Origin: an uncultured Oscillospiraceae bacterium
GTDB lineage: Bacteria > Bacillota > Clostridia > Oscillospirales > Oscillospiraceae
Reading direction: 5' to 3'
DNA: 34,556 nucleotides
NCBI GenBank assembly: GCA_910587395.1
Contig: CAJULJ010000009.1
Span: 1-34,556, forward strand
A program made the position numbers and the translations under genes. Below are positions 14,872 to 23,146 of the stretch, piece by piece. Within the stretch, counting starts at the first letter, position 1. Every line of letters starts with the position of its first letter. The notes under the pieces are model-generated. The model did not search any database, was not told the DNA's origin, and worked only from the letters and a program-made list of their open reading frames with translations.

Positions 14872-16542
14872 ATGGCGCCTATTGTAAGCAGTGGAAACGA
14901 CGGACAGAAAATCAAACGCATCGGCCGCAAGGTTGGAAATCTGGTCGCGGCGATGCTGGGTATAAGCATTACCCTGGTTGTGCTGCTGTGTGTGCTGATG
15001 TTCTACCGGCTCACCATGTCCATGATGCAGAAGGAATGCGTAAGCGGCACCAATGTGCTGGCCTATGAGCTGGCCACCTATTCCGGCGGCGACGACAAAA
15101 CAGCGCTTTTAGACGAATTGAAGCAGGAAATGGGGTGTGAATTCACCATCTTCCACGGGGATGAGCGGGCTTACACCACCATCCAGCAGAACGGGCAGCG
15201 GGCCGTGGGCACCCGCCTTTCCAGTGAGCTTGCCAAGGTGGTGCTGGAGCAGGGCAAAAGCTATGTGGGGCGGGCCACTATTTTGGGAGAAGAGCATCTC
15301 TGCTCCTATGTCCCCACCTACGGCGCCGATGGGCAGATCGACGGCCTGATTTTTGCCGGAATCTCCATGGCGTCCGCCGCAGAGCAGATTTGGCTGACCG
15401 TTGTGCTGTCCTGCCTGGCCGGTGTCGCGCTGATTGTGGCCGGAATTCTGGTGGTTGGGGCCTATATCAAAAGAACGGTTTCCACCCCCCTCTTCCGCCT
15501 GACCATATTGGCGCAGACTCTGGAACAGGGAGATCTGGGGTTGAACCAGCACCAGACCATGATGGTGGGAATCAATTCCAACGATGAGATCGGAACGCTG
15601 TCCCAATGCTTTGACAGCACCATCAGCCGCCTGAGAAATTACATCGGAGAGATCTCCAATATGCTGGAGGCCATCGCCGGCGGTGATTTGACGGCACAGA
15701 TCACCCAGGAATATGTGGGGGACTTTGCCTCCATCCGCACCTCCCTGAACGATATCCTCCAAAAGCTCAACAGTACCATGGGGCAGATCGTCACCAGCGC
15801 CGAGCATGTCTCCGGCGGAGCGGAGCAGATGTCCACCGCCTCACAGGCGCTCAGCCAGGGCTCCGTGGAGCAGACCGGCGCGGTGGAGGAGCTGGAGGGC
15901 ACGATCCGCTGCGTCACGCAGAGCGTCAAGCAGACTGCGCAAAACGCCCAGCGGGCACGGGAGCAGGTCGGCGGGATGAGCCGCCAGCTCGCCGAGGGCA
16001 ACCAGAAGATGCAGGAAATGATCGCCGCCATGGGCGAAATTTCCGACAGCTCCAATGAGATTGGAAAGATCATCAAGACAATTGAAGATATAGCGTTCCA
16101 GACCAATATCCTCGCCCTGAACGCCGCCGTAGAGGCCGCCCGCGCCGGTACGGCGGGCAAGGGGTTCGCCGTGGTCGCCGACGAAGTGCGCAGCCTGGCG
16201 GCCAAGAGCGCCGAGGCGTCCCAGTCCACCTCGGCGCTGATCGGGCGGTCCATTACCGCGGTGAATCAGGGCACGCAGATCGCGGACGCCACCGCCAGGC
16301 AATTGGAAAATGTGGTGAAGGGCGCCCACGGAATTGAGGAAACCATCAACGGGATTGCCGCCGACGCCCAGACACAGGCCGGGGCGGTGGAGCAGATTCA
16401 GGATCAGATTGGACAGATCACCAGCGTGGTCCAGAGCAATTCCGCTACGGCCGAGGAGAGCGCGGCCACCAGCCGGGAGCTCAGCGCCCAGGCCAACGTG
16501 CTCAAGCAGCTGGTCAAAACCTTCCGCCTTCGGCGGATGTGA
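14872..16542 (+). CDS. Methyl-accepting chemotaxis protein with an sCache-type sensor
   Basis: A 556-residue chemoreceptor. TM1 is at about 24-46, an outside single-Cache-like domain at about 50-170 (MGCEFTIFHGDERAYTT, GKSYVGRATILGEEHLCSYVP, DGLIFAGIS), TM2 at about 173-198 and a HAMP region at about 199-290. The cytoplasmic coiled coil carries the conserved tip FQTNILALNAAVEAARAG at about 407-424 and FAVVADEVRSLA, which contacts CheA and CheW. It would relay an outside signal to the chemotaxis kinase. ATG 14872 has GGGAGTG in front; a TTG at 14857 lacks a site. There is no C-terminal CheR pentapeptide. The upstream membrane flavin-motif protein and downstream FapA and CheY-like genes suggest one signalling neighbourhood; cheA and cheW are not present. 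Confidence 0.92.
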   Translation: MAPIVSSGNDGQKIKRIGRKVGNLVAAMLGISITLVVLLCVLMFYRLTMSMMQKECVSGTNVLAYELATYSGGDDKTALLDELKQEMGCEFTIFHGDERAYTTIQQNGQRAVGTRLSSELAKVVLEQGKSYVGRATILGEEHLCSYVPTYGADGQIDGLIFAGISMASAAEQIWLTVVLSCLAGVALIVAGILVVGAYIKRTVSTPLFRLTILAQTLEQGDLGLNQHQTMMVGINSNDEIGTLSQCFDSTISRLRNYIGEISNMLEAIAGGDLTAQITQEYVGDFASIRTSLNDILQKLNSTMGQIVTSAEHVSGGAEQMSTASQALSQGSVEQTGAVEELEGTIRCVTQSVKQTAQNAQRAREQVGGMSRQLAEGNQKMQEMIAAMGEISDSSNEIGKIIKTIEDIAFQTNILALNAAVEAARAGTAGKGFAVVADEVRSLAAKSAEASQSTSALIGRSITAVNQGTQIADATARQLENVVKGAHGIEETINGIAADAQTQAGAVEQIQDQIGQITSVVQSNSATAEESAATSRELSAQANVLKQLVKTFRLRRM

Positions 16543-16569
16543 TCCTCGCTGCGCGTGAAAATTTTCTTT

Positions 16570-16622
16570 AGCAGTCATACCGCCTCCGTTGCGTTTTACG
16601 CGGCGGAGGCGGTATGACTGCT
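16570..16622 (+). terminator. Long perfect hairpin after the chemoreceptor gene
   Basis: AGCAGTCATACCGCCTCCG (16570-16588) pairs perfectly over 19 bp with 16604-16622; the loop is 15 bases. GTTT follows. It lies 28 bases after the stop. Confidence 0.8.
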
Positions 16623-16726
16623 GTTTCCCGGGGTCAATCGGCTCAACCGGCCCACCTCCCGGCGGATGCCGTCATGGGGGAGGGGCTGGGGAGAAGCGGG
16701 CGGAGGAAGACCGGCCCATCTGCTTC

Positions 16727-16755
16727 TTGCCAATGGGCCGGAGCCTTGCTATAAT
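16727..16755 (+). promoter_or_regulatory. Strong sigma-A promoter of fapA
   Basis: TTGCCA (16727-16732), exactly 17 bases, TATAAT (16750-16755). The -10 is perfect and the -35 matches at four of six. The predicted start is about 35 bases before the GTG of fapA. It separates fapA and the CheY-like gene from the chemoreceptor, which has its own terminator. Confidence 0.8.
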
Positions 16756-16796
16756 AATTGCAGCTGTATTACTATGTTGGGAGGAGGCGTTCAGTT

Positions 16797-18533
16797 GTGT
16801 CGATCAAGGACAAAATCGCATCCATCTTGTTTGGCGCCAAAGGGAACGGTGAGGCTGCCGGGGAAGAGTCTGGCGCGGAGCGGGAGCCGTTGAAGGAGCA
16901 GGCTCCGGAGGCCCCGACCGCTGTGGCGGAGGACCCGGCGCTGATCAAGCTTCCGGGGGATCACCCGCTGATCCAGCTCTATGGCCTGCGGCGCAAGGAG
17001 GCGGGACACCTGCCGGCTCCGCGCCTTTGCATGGATGAGGAGGGCGTGCTGCCGGAGGAGCTGATCCGCCGGGAGAAGGGCCGGCTTCAGACTGCCCTGA
17101 AAAATGTGTGCAACTTCCGGTTGAAATCCACGAAAAGCAATGTGAACCGGCGCAAAAAGGATGGGGAGGAGGTTGAGCGCGAGCCCCAGGGGCTGGACGC
17201 CCTGCCCTGGTTCTTCATCTCCGGCGATAAGCTCCATGCCTGGGTGATGGTGTTCCCGCCCACGGAGGAGGGACAGGAGCTGACCCGGGAGACGCTCTAT
17301 CAGGCCATGCAGGACCAGGGCATCGCCTACGGCGTGAACGAGCGCCTGGCGGACCGGCTGGCCCATGACGACCAACGCTATTTCCACCTGTTTCTGATCG
17401 CCCAGGGCAAGCCCGCTTTCGACGGGAAGAACGGCAACATCGTGGACTACTTTCCCCGGGTGCTGGAGCGGGTCCTGGCGGTGGATGAGTACGACCAGGT
17501 GGACTACACCGCGCTGAACCTGATCCACAATGTGAAGGAGGGGCAGGAAATCTGCCGCTTGATCCGGCCCACCGAGGGTGAGCCGGGCCGGACGGTGCTG
17601 GACCAGGAGATTCCGGCCAAAAGCGGCAAGTCCGTTGCCCTGCCCAAGGGGCGCAACACCGAGATCAGCGAGGACGGGGACGCGCTGGTGGCCCTGGCCG
17701 ACGGCCATGTGGAGTTCACCGGGCGCAGCTTCCAGGTCAAGCCCGTGCTGGATATTCCGGGAAATGTGGATTTTTCCACCGGGAACATCAAATTCCTGGG
17801 CGACGTGAATATCAAGGGCGACGTGCTCACCGGCTTCACCGTCCGAGCCATGGGCAGCATCTGGGTGGGAGGCGTCATCGAGGCGGGCAGCACCGTGGAG
17901 GCCGGGGGCGACCTCACGGTGGTCAAGGGCATTCTGGGGGACGGCACCACCACCGTCCGGGCCCAGCGGTGCGTGTTTTCCAAATATATTGAGAACGCCA
18001 CCATTTACGTCCGGGAAAACCTTCAAACCGACGCCATCATCAACGGCGGCATCTACTGCGACGGGGAGGTGCTGGTCCGGTCCGGGCGGGGCGTCATCAT
18101 GGGCGGCCGGGTCTGGGCGGCAAAGAAGGTGAGCGCGTCCACCGTGGGGTCCAAATCGGAACGCCGGACCTCCATCGTCCTGGGGGGGCTGCCCTGCACC
18201 AGCTTCGAGCGGGAGCAGGTGCGCCGGGAATTGAAGGAGCTGGAGATTGAGCATGAGCGGCTGGAGTGCCAGCTGGACAGCCCGGTGAAGGCCAGCCTGC
18301 TCAGCAAGGTACGAATGAAGCTGTCCACCACGGAGCTCCGGCTCCAGCAGCTGGAGGAGGACCTTCACGATATCAAGGAGACGCTGGGCGGCAAGGAGGA
18401 TGAGGGCCGCCTGGAGTGCGGCGTGGCCCATGCCGGAACGGAGATCCGGTTCGGCGAAGAAATGCTCCGCCTGCACAGGGAGGAGCGGCAGTGCGTCGCC
18501 AAAATGGTCTGCGGTGAGATCATCGTGATGTAG
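16797..18533 (+). CDS. fapA: FapA family protein (DUF342, polymer-forming beta-helix)
   Basis: A 578-residue protein. After a charged, Ala/Pro/Glu-rich stretch (15-50) comes an N-terminal domain (about 130-260), then the FapA core: repeated short beta-turns from about 315 to 455, such as PGNVDFSTGNIKFLGDVNIKGDV, GGVIEAGSTVEAGGDL and AIINGGIYCDGEVLV, which form a right-handed beta-helix. Residues 465-530 are a coiled coil (REQVRRELKELEIEHERLE). FapA-type proteins are linked to flagellar assembly or cell-surface signalling, but their biochemical role is not settled. GTG 16797 is chosen because GGGAGGAGG lies nine bases before it. The CheY-like gene follows 36 bases later and is probably co-transcribed. 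Confidence 0.85.
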   Translation: MSIKDKIASILFGAKGNGEAAGEESGAEREPLKEQAPEAPTAVAEDPALIKLPGDHPLIQLYGLRRKEAGHLPAPRLCMDEEGVLPEELIRREKGRLQTALKNVCNFRLKSTKSNVNRRKKDGEEVEREPQGLDALPWFFISGDKLHAWVMVFPPTEEGQELTRETLYQAMQDQGIAYGVNERLADRLAHDDQRYFHLFLIAQGKPAFDGKNGNIVDYFPRVLERVLAVDEYDQVDYTALNLIHNVKEGQEICRLIRPTEGEPGRTVLDQEIPAKSGKSVALPKGRNTEISEDGDALVALADGHVEFTGRSFQVKPVLDIPGNVDFSTGNIKFLGDVNIKGDVLTGFTVRAMGSIWVGGVIEAGSTVEAGGDLTVVKGILGDGTTTVRAQRCVFSKYIENATIYVRENLQTDAIINGGIYCDGEVLVRSGRGVIMGGRVWAAKKVSASTVGSKSERRTSIVLGGLPCTSFEREQVRRELKELEIEHERLECQLDSPVKASLLSKVRMKLSTTELRLQQLEEDLHDIKETLGGKEDEGRLECGVAHAGTEIRFGEEMLRLHREERQCVAKMVCGEIIVM

Positions 18534-18569
18534 TCCCGTTCAGAAGCGGACTGGAAAGGAACTGATGGT

Positions 18570-18932
18570 ATGAAGAAAAAGGTCATGGTGGTGGATGACT
18601 CCAAGGTCATGGCATTACAAATCAGCAAGCTGCTGGAGGGCACTGAGTTTGAGATGGCCGCCTACTGCGAAAATGGAGAGGAGGCCATTGCCCGCTATGA
18701 GGAGGTCCGCCCGGACGTGGTAACGATGGACATCATTATGCCGGGGATCGATGGATTGGAAACCGCTCAGGTCCTCATGTACGAGCACGACGAGGCCCGG
18801 ATCGTCATCGTTTCCTCCCTGGGCTGTGATGATATGATTCAGGAGCTCTATGGCATCGGGGCTCAGGCGGTGCTTTTCAAGCCGCTCACCCGAGAGGGGC
18901 TGCTGGGCGCGCTGAAGAAGGCGCTGAGCTGA
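18570..18932 (+). CDS. CheY-like single-domain response regulator
   Basis: A 120-residue receiver with the full active site: Asp9 and Asp10 (MVVDDSK), phospho-acceptor Asp54 (VTMDIIMPGIDG), Ser82 (VIVSS) and Lys104 (LFKPL). There is no output domain, so it acts by protein contact, as CheY does on the flagellar switch or as a phosphate sink. AAAGGAACTGATGGT precedes the ATG. It follows fapA in the same operon and ends at a 21-bp terminator hairpin. With the chemoreceptor upstream, a chemotaxis role is plausible; whether it is the main CheY of the cell cannot be told. Confidence 0.88.
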   Translation: MKKKVMVVDDSKVMALQISKLLEGTEFEMAAYCENGEEAIARYEEVRPDVVTMDIIMPGIDGLETAQVLMYEHDEARIVIVSSLGCDDMIQELYGIGAQAVLFKPLTREGLLGALKKALS

Positions 18933-18967
18933 ACAAATGAGCGCTCATGCGCCCATCGAATAAAGGT

Positions 18968-19013
18968 CTGGTGGCTGGAGGCCCGCCCAAAAGGGCGGGC
19001 CTCCAGCCACCAG
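18968..19013. terminator. Very strong hairpin between the CheY-like and anSME genes
   Basis: A perfect 21-bp stem (18968-18988 with 18993-19013) around the loop AAAA. There is no T-run on either side. It lies between two convergent genes and may serve both. Confidence 0.7.
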
Positions 19014-19124
19014 CTGGTATCTCTTCAAAACAACCGGGCGGCTCCATGGCTCCAGGACGGCTTCGCCGTGAATATGCCTGTTGCCGGCGAGGGTGCGCCG
19101 CTGACCGCGTGCATGTCCCGCGGC

Positions 19125-20261
19125 TCATGAACGGGGATATCGGGACGCATACGCCTGTTCCGCACGGGCGATGGTCATCATCCGCTCAATCCCGTGGGCA
19201 AAGAGCATCTGAAACGCCTGACAGTAATAGTTGCCAATGCCCTCCGGCCCCTGCGCCCAATCGTTTTTGCACCCGCCGTTACAGAGCTGCCTCCATGGAC
19301 AGGCGGCGCACCGGGACGGTTTTTCCCGGCCCCAGGCCAGAAAGCGGCGGAGTGTTTCCCCCTCGGACATTTCCGCCAGGGATTGTTCCCCCAGCCTTCC
19401 CATCCGCCAGTCATCCAGCGCGAAAAAGTCACAGGGATAGACCGTGCCGTCCCCTTCCACCACGAAATAGCTGCCGCATTGCCCGCAGGTGGCGCAGGTG
19501 CTGCTGCCGTCTCGCAGAAGAATGTGGATGTAATCCTCGAACAGCCGGACGCTGTGATACTCTCTCCGTTCCCAATCCCGGTACCACAAATCGAACAGGG
19601 CGCACAGGAACTCCCCATAAGCCCTGGGGGTCAGGGAGAAGGCGTTCTGCCCCCGCTCCCCTCCCAGGGGATCCATGCAGGCGATAAACTGCATATAGTC
19701 AAAGCCCAGCTTTTTCAAACCGGCATACACCTTTTGCGGGCTGCGGGCGCATTGAGCGGTGACCACACACAAGGCGTTGGTTCTGACTCCGCCGCGCAAA
19801 AGCAATTCCGCGTGTTTGCGGACCAGGTTCCAGGTGCCGCCCTCCCCGTTCACCCGGTGGGCGTTGTGCAGCTCCTTGAATCCGTCGATGGAAACGCCCA
19901 CCAGGAAGTCCTCCCGCCGGAAAAACTCCGCCCATTCTAGATTCAGCGCAACGCCGTTGGTCTGGATCGCAAAATTCAGCGTCACACCCGGAGGGCACAG
20001 CTCCCTGGCCCTTCGGACGAAGGACTGGAAAAAACCCAGTCCCGCCAGGGTGGGCTCTCCCCCCTGAAATGTGAACGTGACAAGGCCGTGCCGGTCCACG
20101 ACGCGAAAGGCCTCCGCCAGCAGCAGCTCCACGGTCTCCAGAGACATCAGGCCCATGCTGGCCTGGGCGCGGTTTGCCGCTTCGTCCGCGTAAAAGCAGT
20201 ACCGGCATCGGAGATTACACAGGCTGGAGGCAGGCTTGATTAGAAAATTCACGTTTTTCAC
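19125..20261 (-). CDS. Radical SAM/SPASM enzyme, anaerobic sulfatase-maturase-like
   Basis: A 378-residue radical SAM protein with the cluster motif CNLRCRYC (Cys15, 19, 22), GGEPTLAGLGFF at about 68-79 and SIDG near 124-127. The C-terminal SPASM part has CATCGQCGSYFVVEGDG, YPCDFF, and CAACPWRQLCNGGC, giving the cysteines for two further 4Fe-4S clusters. This is the arrangement of anSME, which oxidises a Cys or Ser in sulfatases to formylglycine. No sulfatase or peptide-precursor gene adjoins it, so the substrate may be coded elsewhere. The start is GTG 20261, because a stop lies four codons upstream; the ribosome site is weak (AAAAGG, 14 bases away). Confidence 0.85.
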   Translation of the reverse strand: MKNVNFLIKPASSLCNLRCRYCFYADEAANRAQASMGLMSLETVELLLAEAFRVVDRHGLVTFTFQGGEPTLAGLGFFQSFVRRARELCPPGVTLNFAIQTNGVALNLEWAEFFRREDFLVGVSIDGFKELHNAHRVNGEGGTWNLVRKHAELLLRGGVRTNALCVVTAQCARSPQKVYAGLKKLGFDYMQFIACMDPLGGERGQNAFSLTPRAYGEFLCALFDLWYRDWERREYHSVRLFEDYIHILLRDGSSTCATCGQCGSYFVVEGDGTVYPCDFFALDDWRMGRLGEQSLAEMSEGETLRRFLAWGREKPSRCAACPWRQLCNGGCKNDWAQGPEGIGNYYCQAFQMLFAHGIERMMTIARAEQAYASRYPRS

Positions 20262-20413
20262 AGGGCGGTCACACCTTTTCAGCTGTCAATTGGCTGCGCT
20301 TTGAGACACGCCCTGTCATGATACCCCCGCCGCCGCCAGATTTCAAGGGGTTTCCTCAGACATTGCTCACAAAATATTCACAGCTCTGACGGATATTTTT
20401 GCTCCGCGTCAGT

Positions 20414-22192
20414 TCAGCTCACCAGATAATAAATCGCCGTGCAGGGCTTCAGCCTCAGCTCCACCCCGCCCGCAGGCAGGGGAATATCGCCCGTGGCGCC
20501 TGTCTGCTTGTAAGCGGCGTTGCTGTCCAGCAGCACACGGTACTTTTTCGCGTTTTCCAGCTTCAAGCGGAAGGTCTGCTCCCTGCTGGAGAAGTTAAAC
20601 ACCGCCGCCAGCCGCTCCTTCCCGCCCATACGCTCGAAGGCGTAGACACACTTGCTCTCCTGGTGGCAGTCGATCCACTGGAATCCGTCCCGGTCGTAGT
20701 CCCTGGCCCACAGCGCGGGGTGGGCCAGATAGATCCGGTTCAGGCTGCCCATGAAACGGTGGAAGTTGTCGTGGAGGGGATAGCTCAGCAGATTCCAGTC
20801 CTGCTCCCGCTTCTCATCCCACTCCCGGACCTGGGCGAACTCGTTGCCCATGAAGTTCAGCTTTTTGCCGGGATGGGCGTACATATACATATAGAACGCC
20901 TTCAATTGGGCGTGCTTCTCCTCATACTCCCCCGCCATCTTCTGGAACACGCTGGCCTTCCCGTGCACCGTCTCGTCGTGGGACAGGGGGAGCAGATGAT
21001 TGGCGTCGTAGTAATACATCATGGAGAAGGTCAGCCGGTGATAGGCGCCGGTGCGGTACTCAGGCGGGGTCCGGAAGTAATCCAGGGTATCGTTCATCCA
21101 GCCCATGTCCCACTTGTAATCGAATCCCAGGCCGCCCTCATTGGCGCTTAGGGTGACGCCGGGGAAAGAGGTGGAGTCCTCCGCCGCCAGAATCGCGGTG
21201 GGGTGCAGGGCCTTGAGCCCCTGATTCATGTATTTCAGGAAGTCCACGGCGCTGCCGTTGACCCCGCGGGCGGGATCGCCCTGCCAATAGATGGCCCGGC
21301 TGATGGCGTCCAGGCGCAGGCCGTCGAAGTGGAACTCCCTCAGCCAGTAGTTGGCGGCGGACTGCAAAAAGCTGCGCACCTCTCCCCTGGAGTGCATGAA
21401 GTTGCAGCTGCCCCACTCGCTCTCGCCCACGGCGGAGTTGGGGTACTCATACAAAGCCGTGCCGTCATACCGGGCCAGGGCGTAGCCGTCCACCGCGAAA
21501 TGGACGGGGACAAAGTCCATGATGACCCCGATGCCGTTTTGATGGCAGGCGTCGATGAAGGCCTTCAGCTGGTCGGCGGCGCCGTACCGGGCGGTGGGGC
21601 TGTAAAAGCCGGTGACCTGATAGCCCCAGGACTCGTCGCAGGGGTACTCGGTCAGCGGCATGACCTCCACATAGTTGTAGCCCTGCTCCTTCAAATAGGG
21701 GATGAGGATGGGGATCAGCTCCTCATAGCTGTACCAGGCGTCGGCCGCCTCCCCGGGCTTGCGGAAGGAGCCGAAGTGAATCTCGTAGATGTTCAGCGGC
21801 TTGCTCTTGCAGTCGGAGCGGGCGCGCATCCACTCCCCGTCCCCAAACCGGTAGGAGTCCAGCGCCCGGATGATGGAGGCGGAATTGGGCCGCAGCTCCA
21901 TGCCGAAGCCGTAGGGGTCGCAGTGGTCGATGAAATAATTCCCGCTTCTGTCGTAGACGCGGTACTTGTACATCATCCCCGCCGCCGCGCGGTCCACATG
22001 GCAGCACCAGAAATTCCCGTCGTAGTCCCGATTCATGGGGATCTCCCGCCAGCCGCTGAACTCCCCGATGAGGGACACCCGCTCGGCGGCGGGGGCAAAG
22101 GTGCGGAAGGTGACGCCCGTCCCCTCAAAATGTGCGCCCAAAAACTCGTAGGCGTCGAAAATTTTTCCTGTGTAGAACCCGTAATGATCCAT
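20414..22192 (-). CDS. glgB: 1,4-alpha-glucan branching enzyme
   Basis: GlgB cuts an alpha-1,4 chain and rejoins it as an alpha-1,6 branch during glycogen synthesis. The 592-residue protein has an N-terminal CBM48-like domain (GVTFRTFAPAAERVSLIGEFSGW at about 26-48), a GH13 barrel and a C-terminal beta domain. Catalytic residues are visible: nucleophile Asp295 in GLRLDAISRAIYW, acid Glu338 in ILAAEDST, and the LSHDETVHGK transition-state motif. ATG 22192 follows TTTGGAGGGAG; an in-frame ATG at 22222 has no site. It is divergent from a TetR-type regulator with palindromes in between. No glgC, glgA or glgP is adjacent; the GH13 gene at the window end is the only other alpha-glucan gene. Confidence 0.92.
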   Translation of the reverse strand: MDHYGFYTGKIFDAYEFLGAHFEGTGVTFRTFAPAAERVSLIGEFSGWREIPMNRDYDGNFWCCHVDRAAAGMMYKYRVYDRSGNYFIDHCDPYGFGMELRPNSASIIRALDSYRFGDGEWMRARSDCKSKPLNIYEIHFGSFRKPGEAADAWYSYEELIPILIPYLKEQGYNYVEVMPLTEYPCDESWGYQVTGFYSPTARYGAADQLKAFIDACHQNGIGVIMDFVPVHFAVDGYALARYDGTALYEYPNSAVGESEWGSCNFMHSRGEVRSFLQSAANYWLREFHFDGLRLDAISRAIYWQGDPARGVNGSAVDFLKYMNQGLKALHPTAILAAEDSTSFPGVTLSANEGGLGFDYKWDMGWMNDTLDYFRTPPEYRTGAYHRLTFSMMYYYDANHLLPLSHDETVHGKASVFQKMAGEYEEKHAQLKAFYMYMYAHPGKKLNFMGNEFAQVREWDEKREQDWNLLSYPLHDNFHRFMGSLNRIYLAHPALWARDYDRDGFQWIDCHQESKCVYAFERMGGKERLAAVFNFSSREQTFRLKLENAKKYRVLLDSNAAYKQTGATGDIPLPAGGVELRLKPCTAIYYLVS

Positions 22193-22215
22193 GGTAGAAC
22201 TCCCTCCAAAGATAG

Positions 22216-22244
22216 TGGACAAGTGTCGGTTTACTTGATATAAT
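22216..22244 (+). promoter_or_regulatory. Sigma-A promoter of the TetR-type gene
   Basis: TGGACA (22216-22221), 17 bases, TATAAT (22239-22244): five and six matches to the consensus. It leaves a leader of about 95 bases before the ATG at 22345. The -35 box overlaps the glgB leader region, so the two genes share one control zone. Confidence 0.75.
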
Positions 22245-22253
22245 CATTTTAAA

Positions 22254-22285
22254 CGGTCAAACCGGACCTGTCCACCGACGGTCGG
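22254..22285. promoter_or_regulatory. Two small palindromes in the glgB-tetR gap (candidate operators)
   Basis: CGGT-CAA-ACCG (22254-22264) and CCGAC-G-GTCGG (22275-22285), 21 bases apart and just downstream of the tetR promoter. TetR proteins bind such palindromes near their own promoter. Which of the two matters, if either, is not known. Confidence 0.45.
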
Positions 22286-22344
22286 CCCCATGAGACGGAT
22301 AACCGACCATTCGACAAAATCGTCCATTTGAAGGAGTGCGCCCC

Positions 22345-22875
22345 ATGGACATCCGCATTCAAAAAACCGAGACCGCCATCAAAAACGCCTTCATGGAGCT
22401 GCGCTCCCGGAAGCCCGTCGAAAAGATCACGGTGAAGGAGCTGTGCGGGCTGGCCCAGATCAACAAATCCACCTTTTACACCCACTACGACGACATCTAC
22501 GCCCTGTCGGACGCCATGCAGTCGGAGACCATCGCCTTTGTGCTGGGTACCATTTCCCAGGGGGAGTGGTCCGTCCAGGAGCCGGGGGCCCTCACCCGGG
22601 CCATTTTCCAGGCCACCACCGCCCACCGGACCCTTATCAACGGCCTGTTTTCCCCCCGGGAGCGGTCCCGGCTGGCCAGCGCGCTGGAACTGGGCGTGAA
22701 AGAGATGATCTATCAGAAATACCCGGAGCTGCGGGGGGACGTGGAGAAGAGCATCCTGCTGTCCTTCTCCATCCAAGGGGCCTACCACGCCTATCTCAGC
22801 CATCCGGAGGCGGAGGAGGAGCGGCTGGCGTCGGTCATTGAGCGCATTTCCAGCACGCTGCGCCCCCTGTATTGA
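22345..22875 (+). CDS. TetR/AcrR-family transcriptional regulator
   Basis: A 176-residue regulator. The N-terminal HTH is clear: residues 1-50 with KITVKELCGLAQINKSTFYTHYDDIYAL, the TetR signature with the STFYxHY recognition turn. The C-terminal part (70-176) is helical, with a central HRTLINGLFSP and a final helix, and would bind an unknown ligand. ATG 22345 follows AAGGAG. It is divergent from glgB and has a good promoter whose start region carries two palindromes; control of itself and of glgB is inferred from that layout. Confidence 0.85.
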   Translation: MDIRIQKTETAIKNAFMELRSRKPVEKITVKELCGLAQINKSTFYTHYDDIYALSDAMQSETIAFVLGTISQGEWSVQEPGALTRAIFQATTAHRTLINGLFSPRERSRLASALELGVKEMIYQKYPELRGDVEKSILLSFSIQGAYHAYLSHPEAEEERLASVIERISSTLRPLY

Positions 22876-22889
22876 GCGCGGGGGATCAA

Positions 22890-23050
22890 GGAAGGACTGA
22901 TTAAATGCGTCTTCGGCATCTTGCGGGAATTTCACGCCATAATGTTGTTGCGATTTCTTGAAATAAACACAATTATTCCTGCGAAATCGCGCCGCATTCT
23001 GGCGTGAAATTTCTCCGCAATCTGCTCTTGCCGATTTAATCAGTCCTTCC
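22890..23050. mobile_element. 161-bp MITE-like palindromic element with flanking TCAA
   Basis: Ends are perfect inverted repeats: GGAAGGACTGATTAAAT (22890-22906) and its complement (23034-23050). TCAA flanks both sides (22886-22889, 23051-23054), as a 4-bp target duplication would. Inner arms also pair: AATTTCACGCCA (22928-22939) with 23000-23011 and GCGATTTC (22950-22957) with 22983-22990. The middle is AT-rich and has no gene. It lies between the tetR stop and its terminator. No transposase is present, so it would need one in trans. Confidence 0.75.
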
Positions 23051-23056
23051 TCAAAA

Positions 23057-23097
23057 CCAAAAATCCCGTGGAATCTGCGATTCCACGGGATTTTTGG
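23057..23097. terminator. Bidirectional terminator between tetR and modC
   Basis: Perfect 19-bp stem CCAAAAATCCCGTGGAATC (23057-23075) / 23079-23097 with loop TGC; A-run and T-run flank it on both strands. The two genes converge here. Confidence 0.9.
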
Positions 23098-23146
23098 GCG
23101 TGGGCCAGGGCGGGCGCCGGGGTATCGGTGTCAGGCCGGACCCGCT

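Noticed and set aside
22876..23056. Long inverted repeat read as the tetR terminator
   Set aside because: It is far longer than a terminator, has imperfect inner arms and flanking TCAA copies; the real terminator is the 19-bp hairpin just beyond it.
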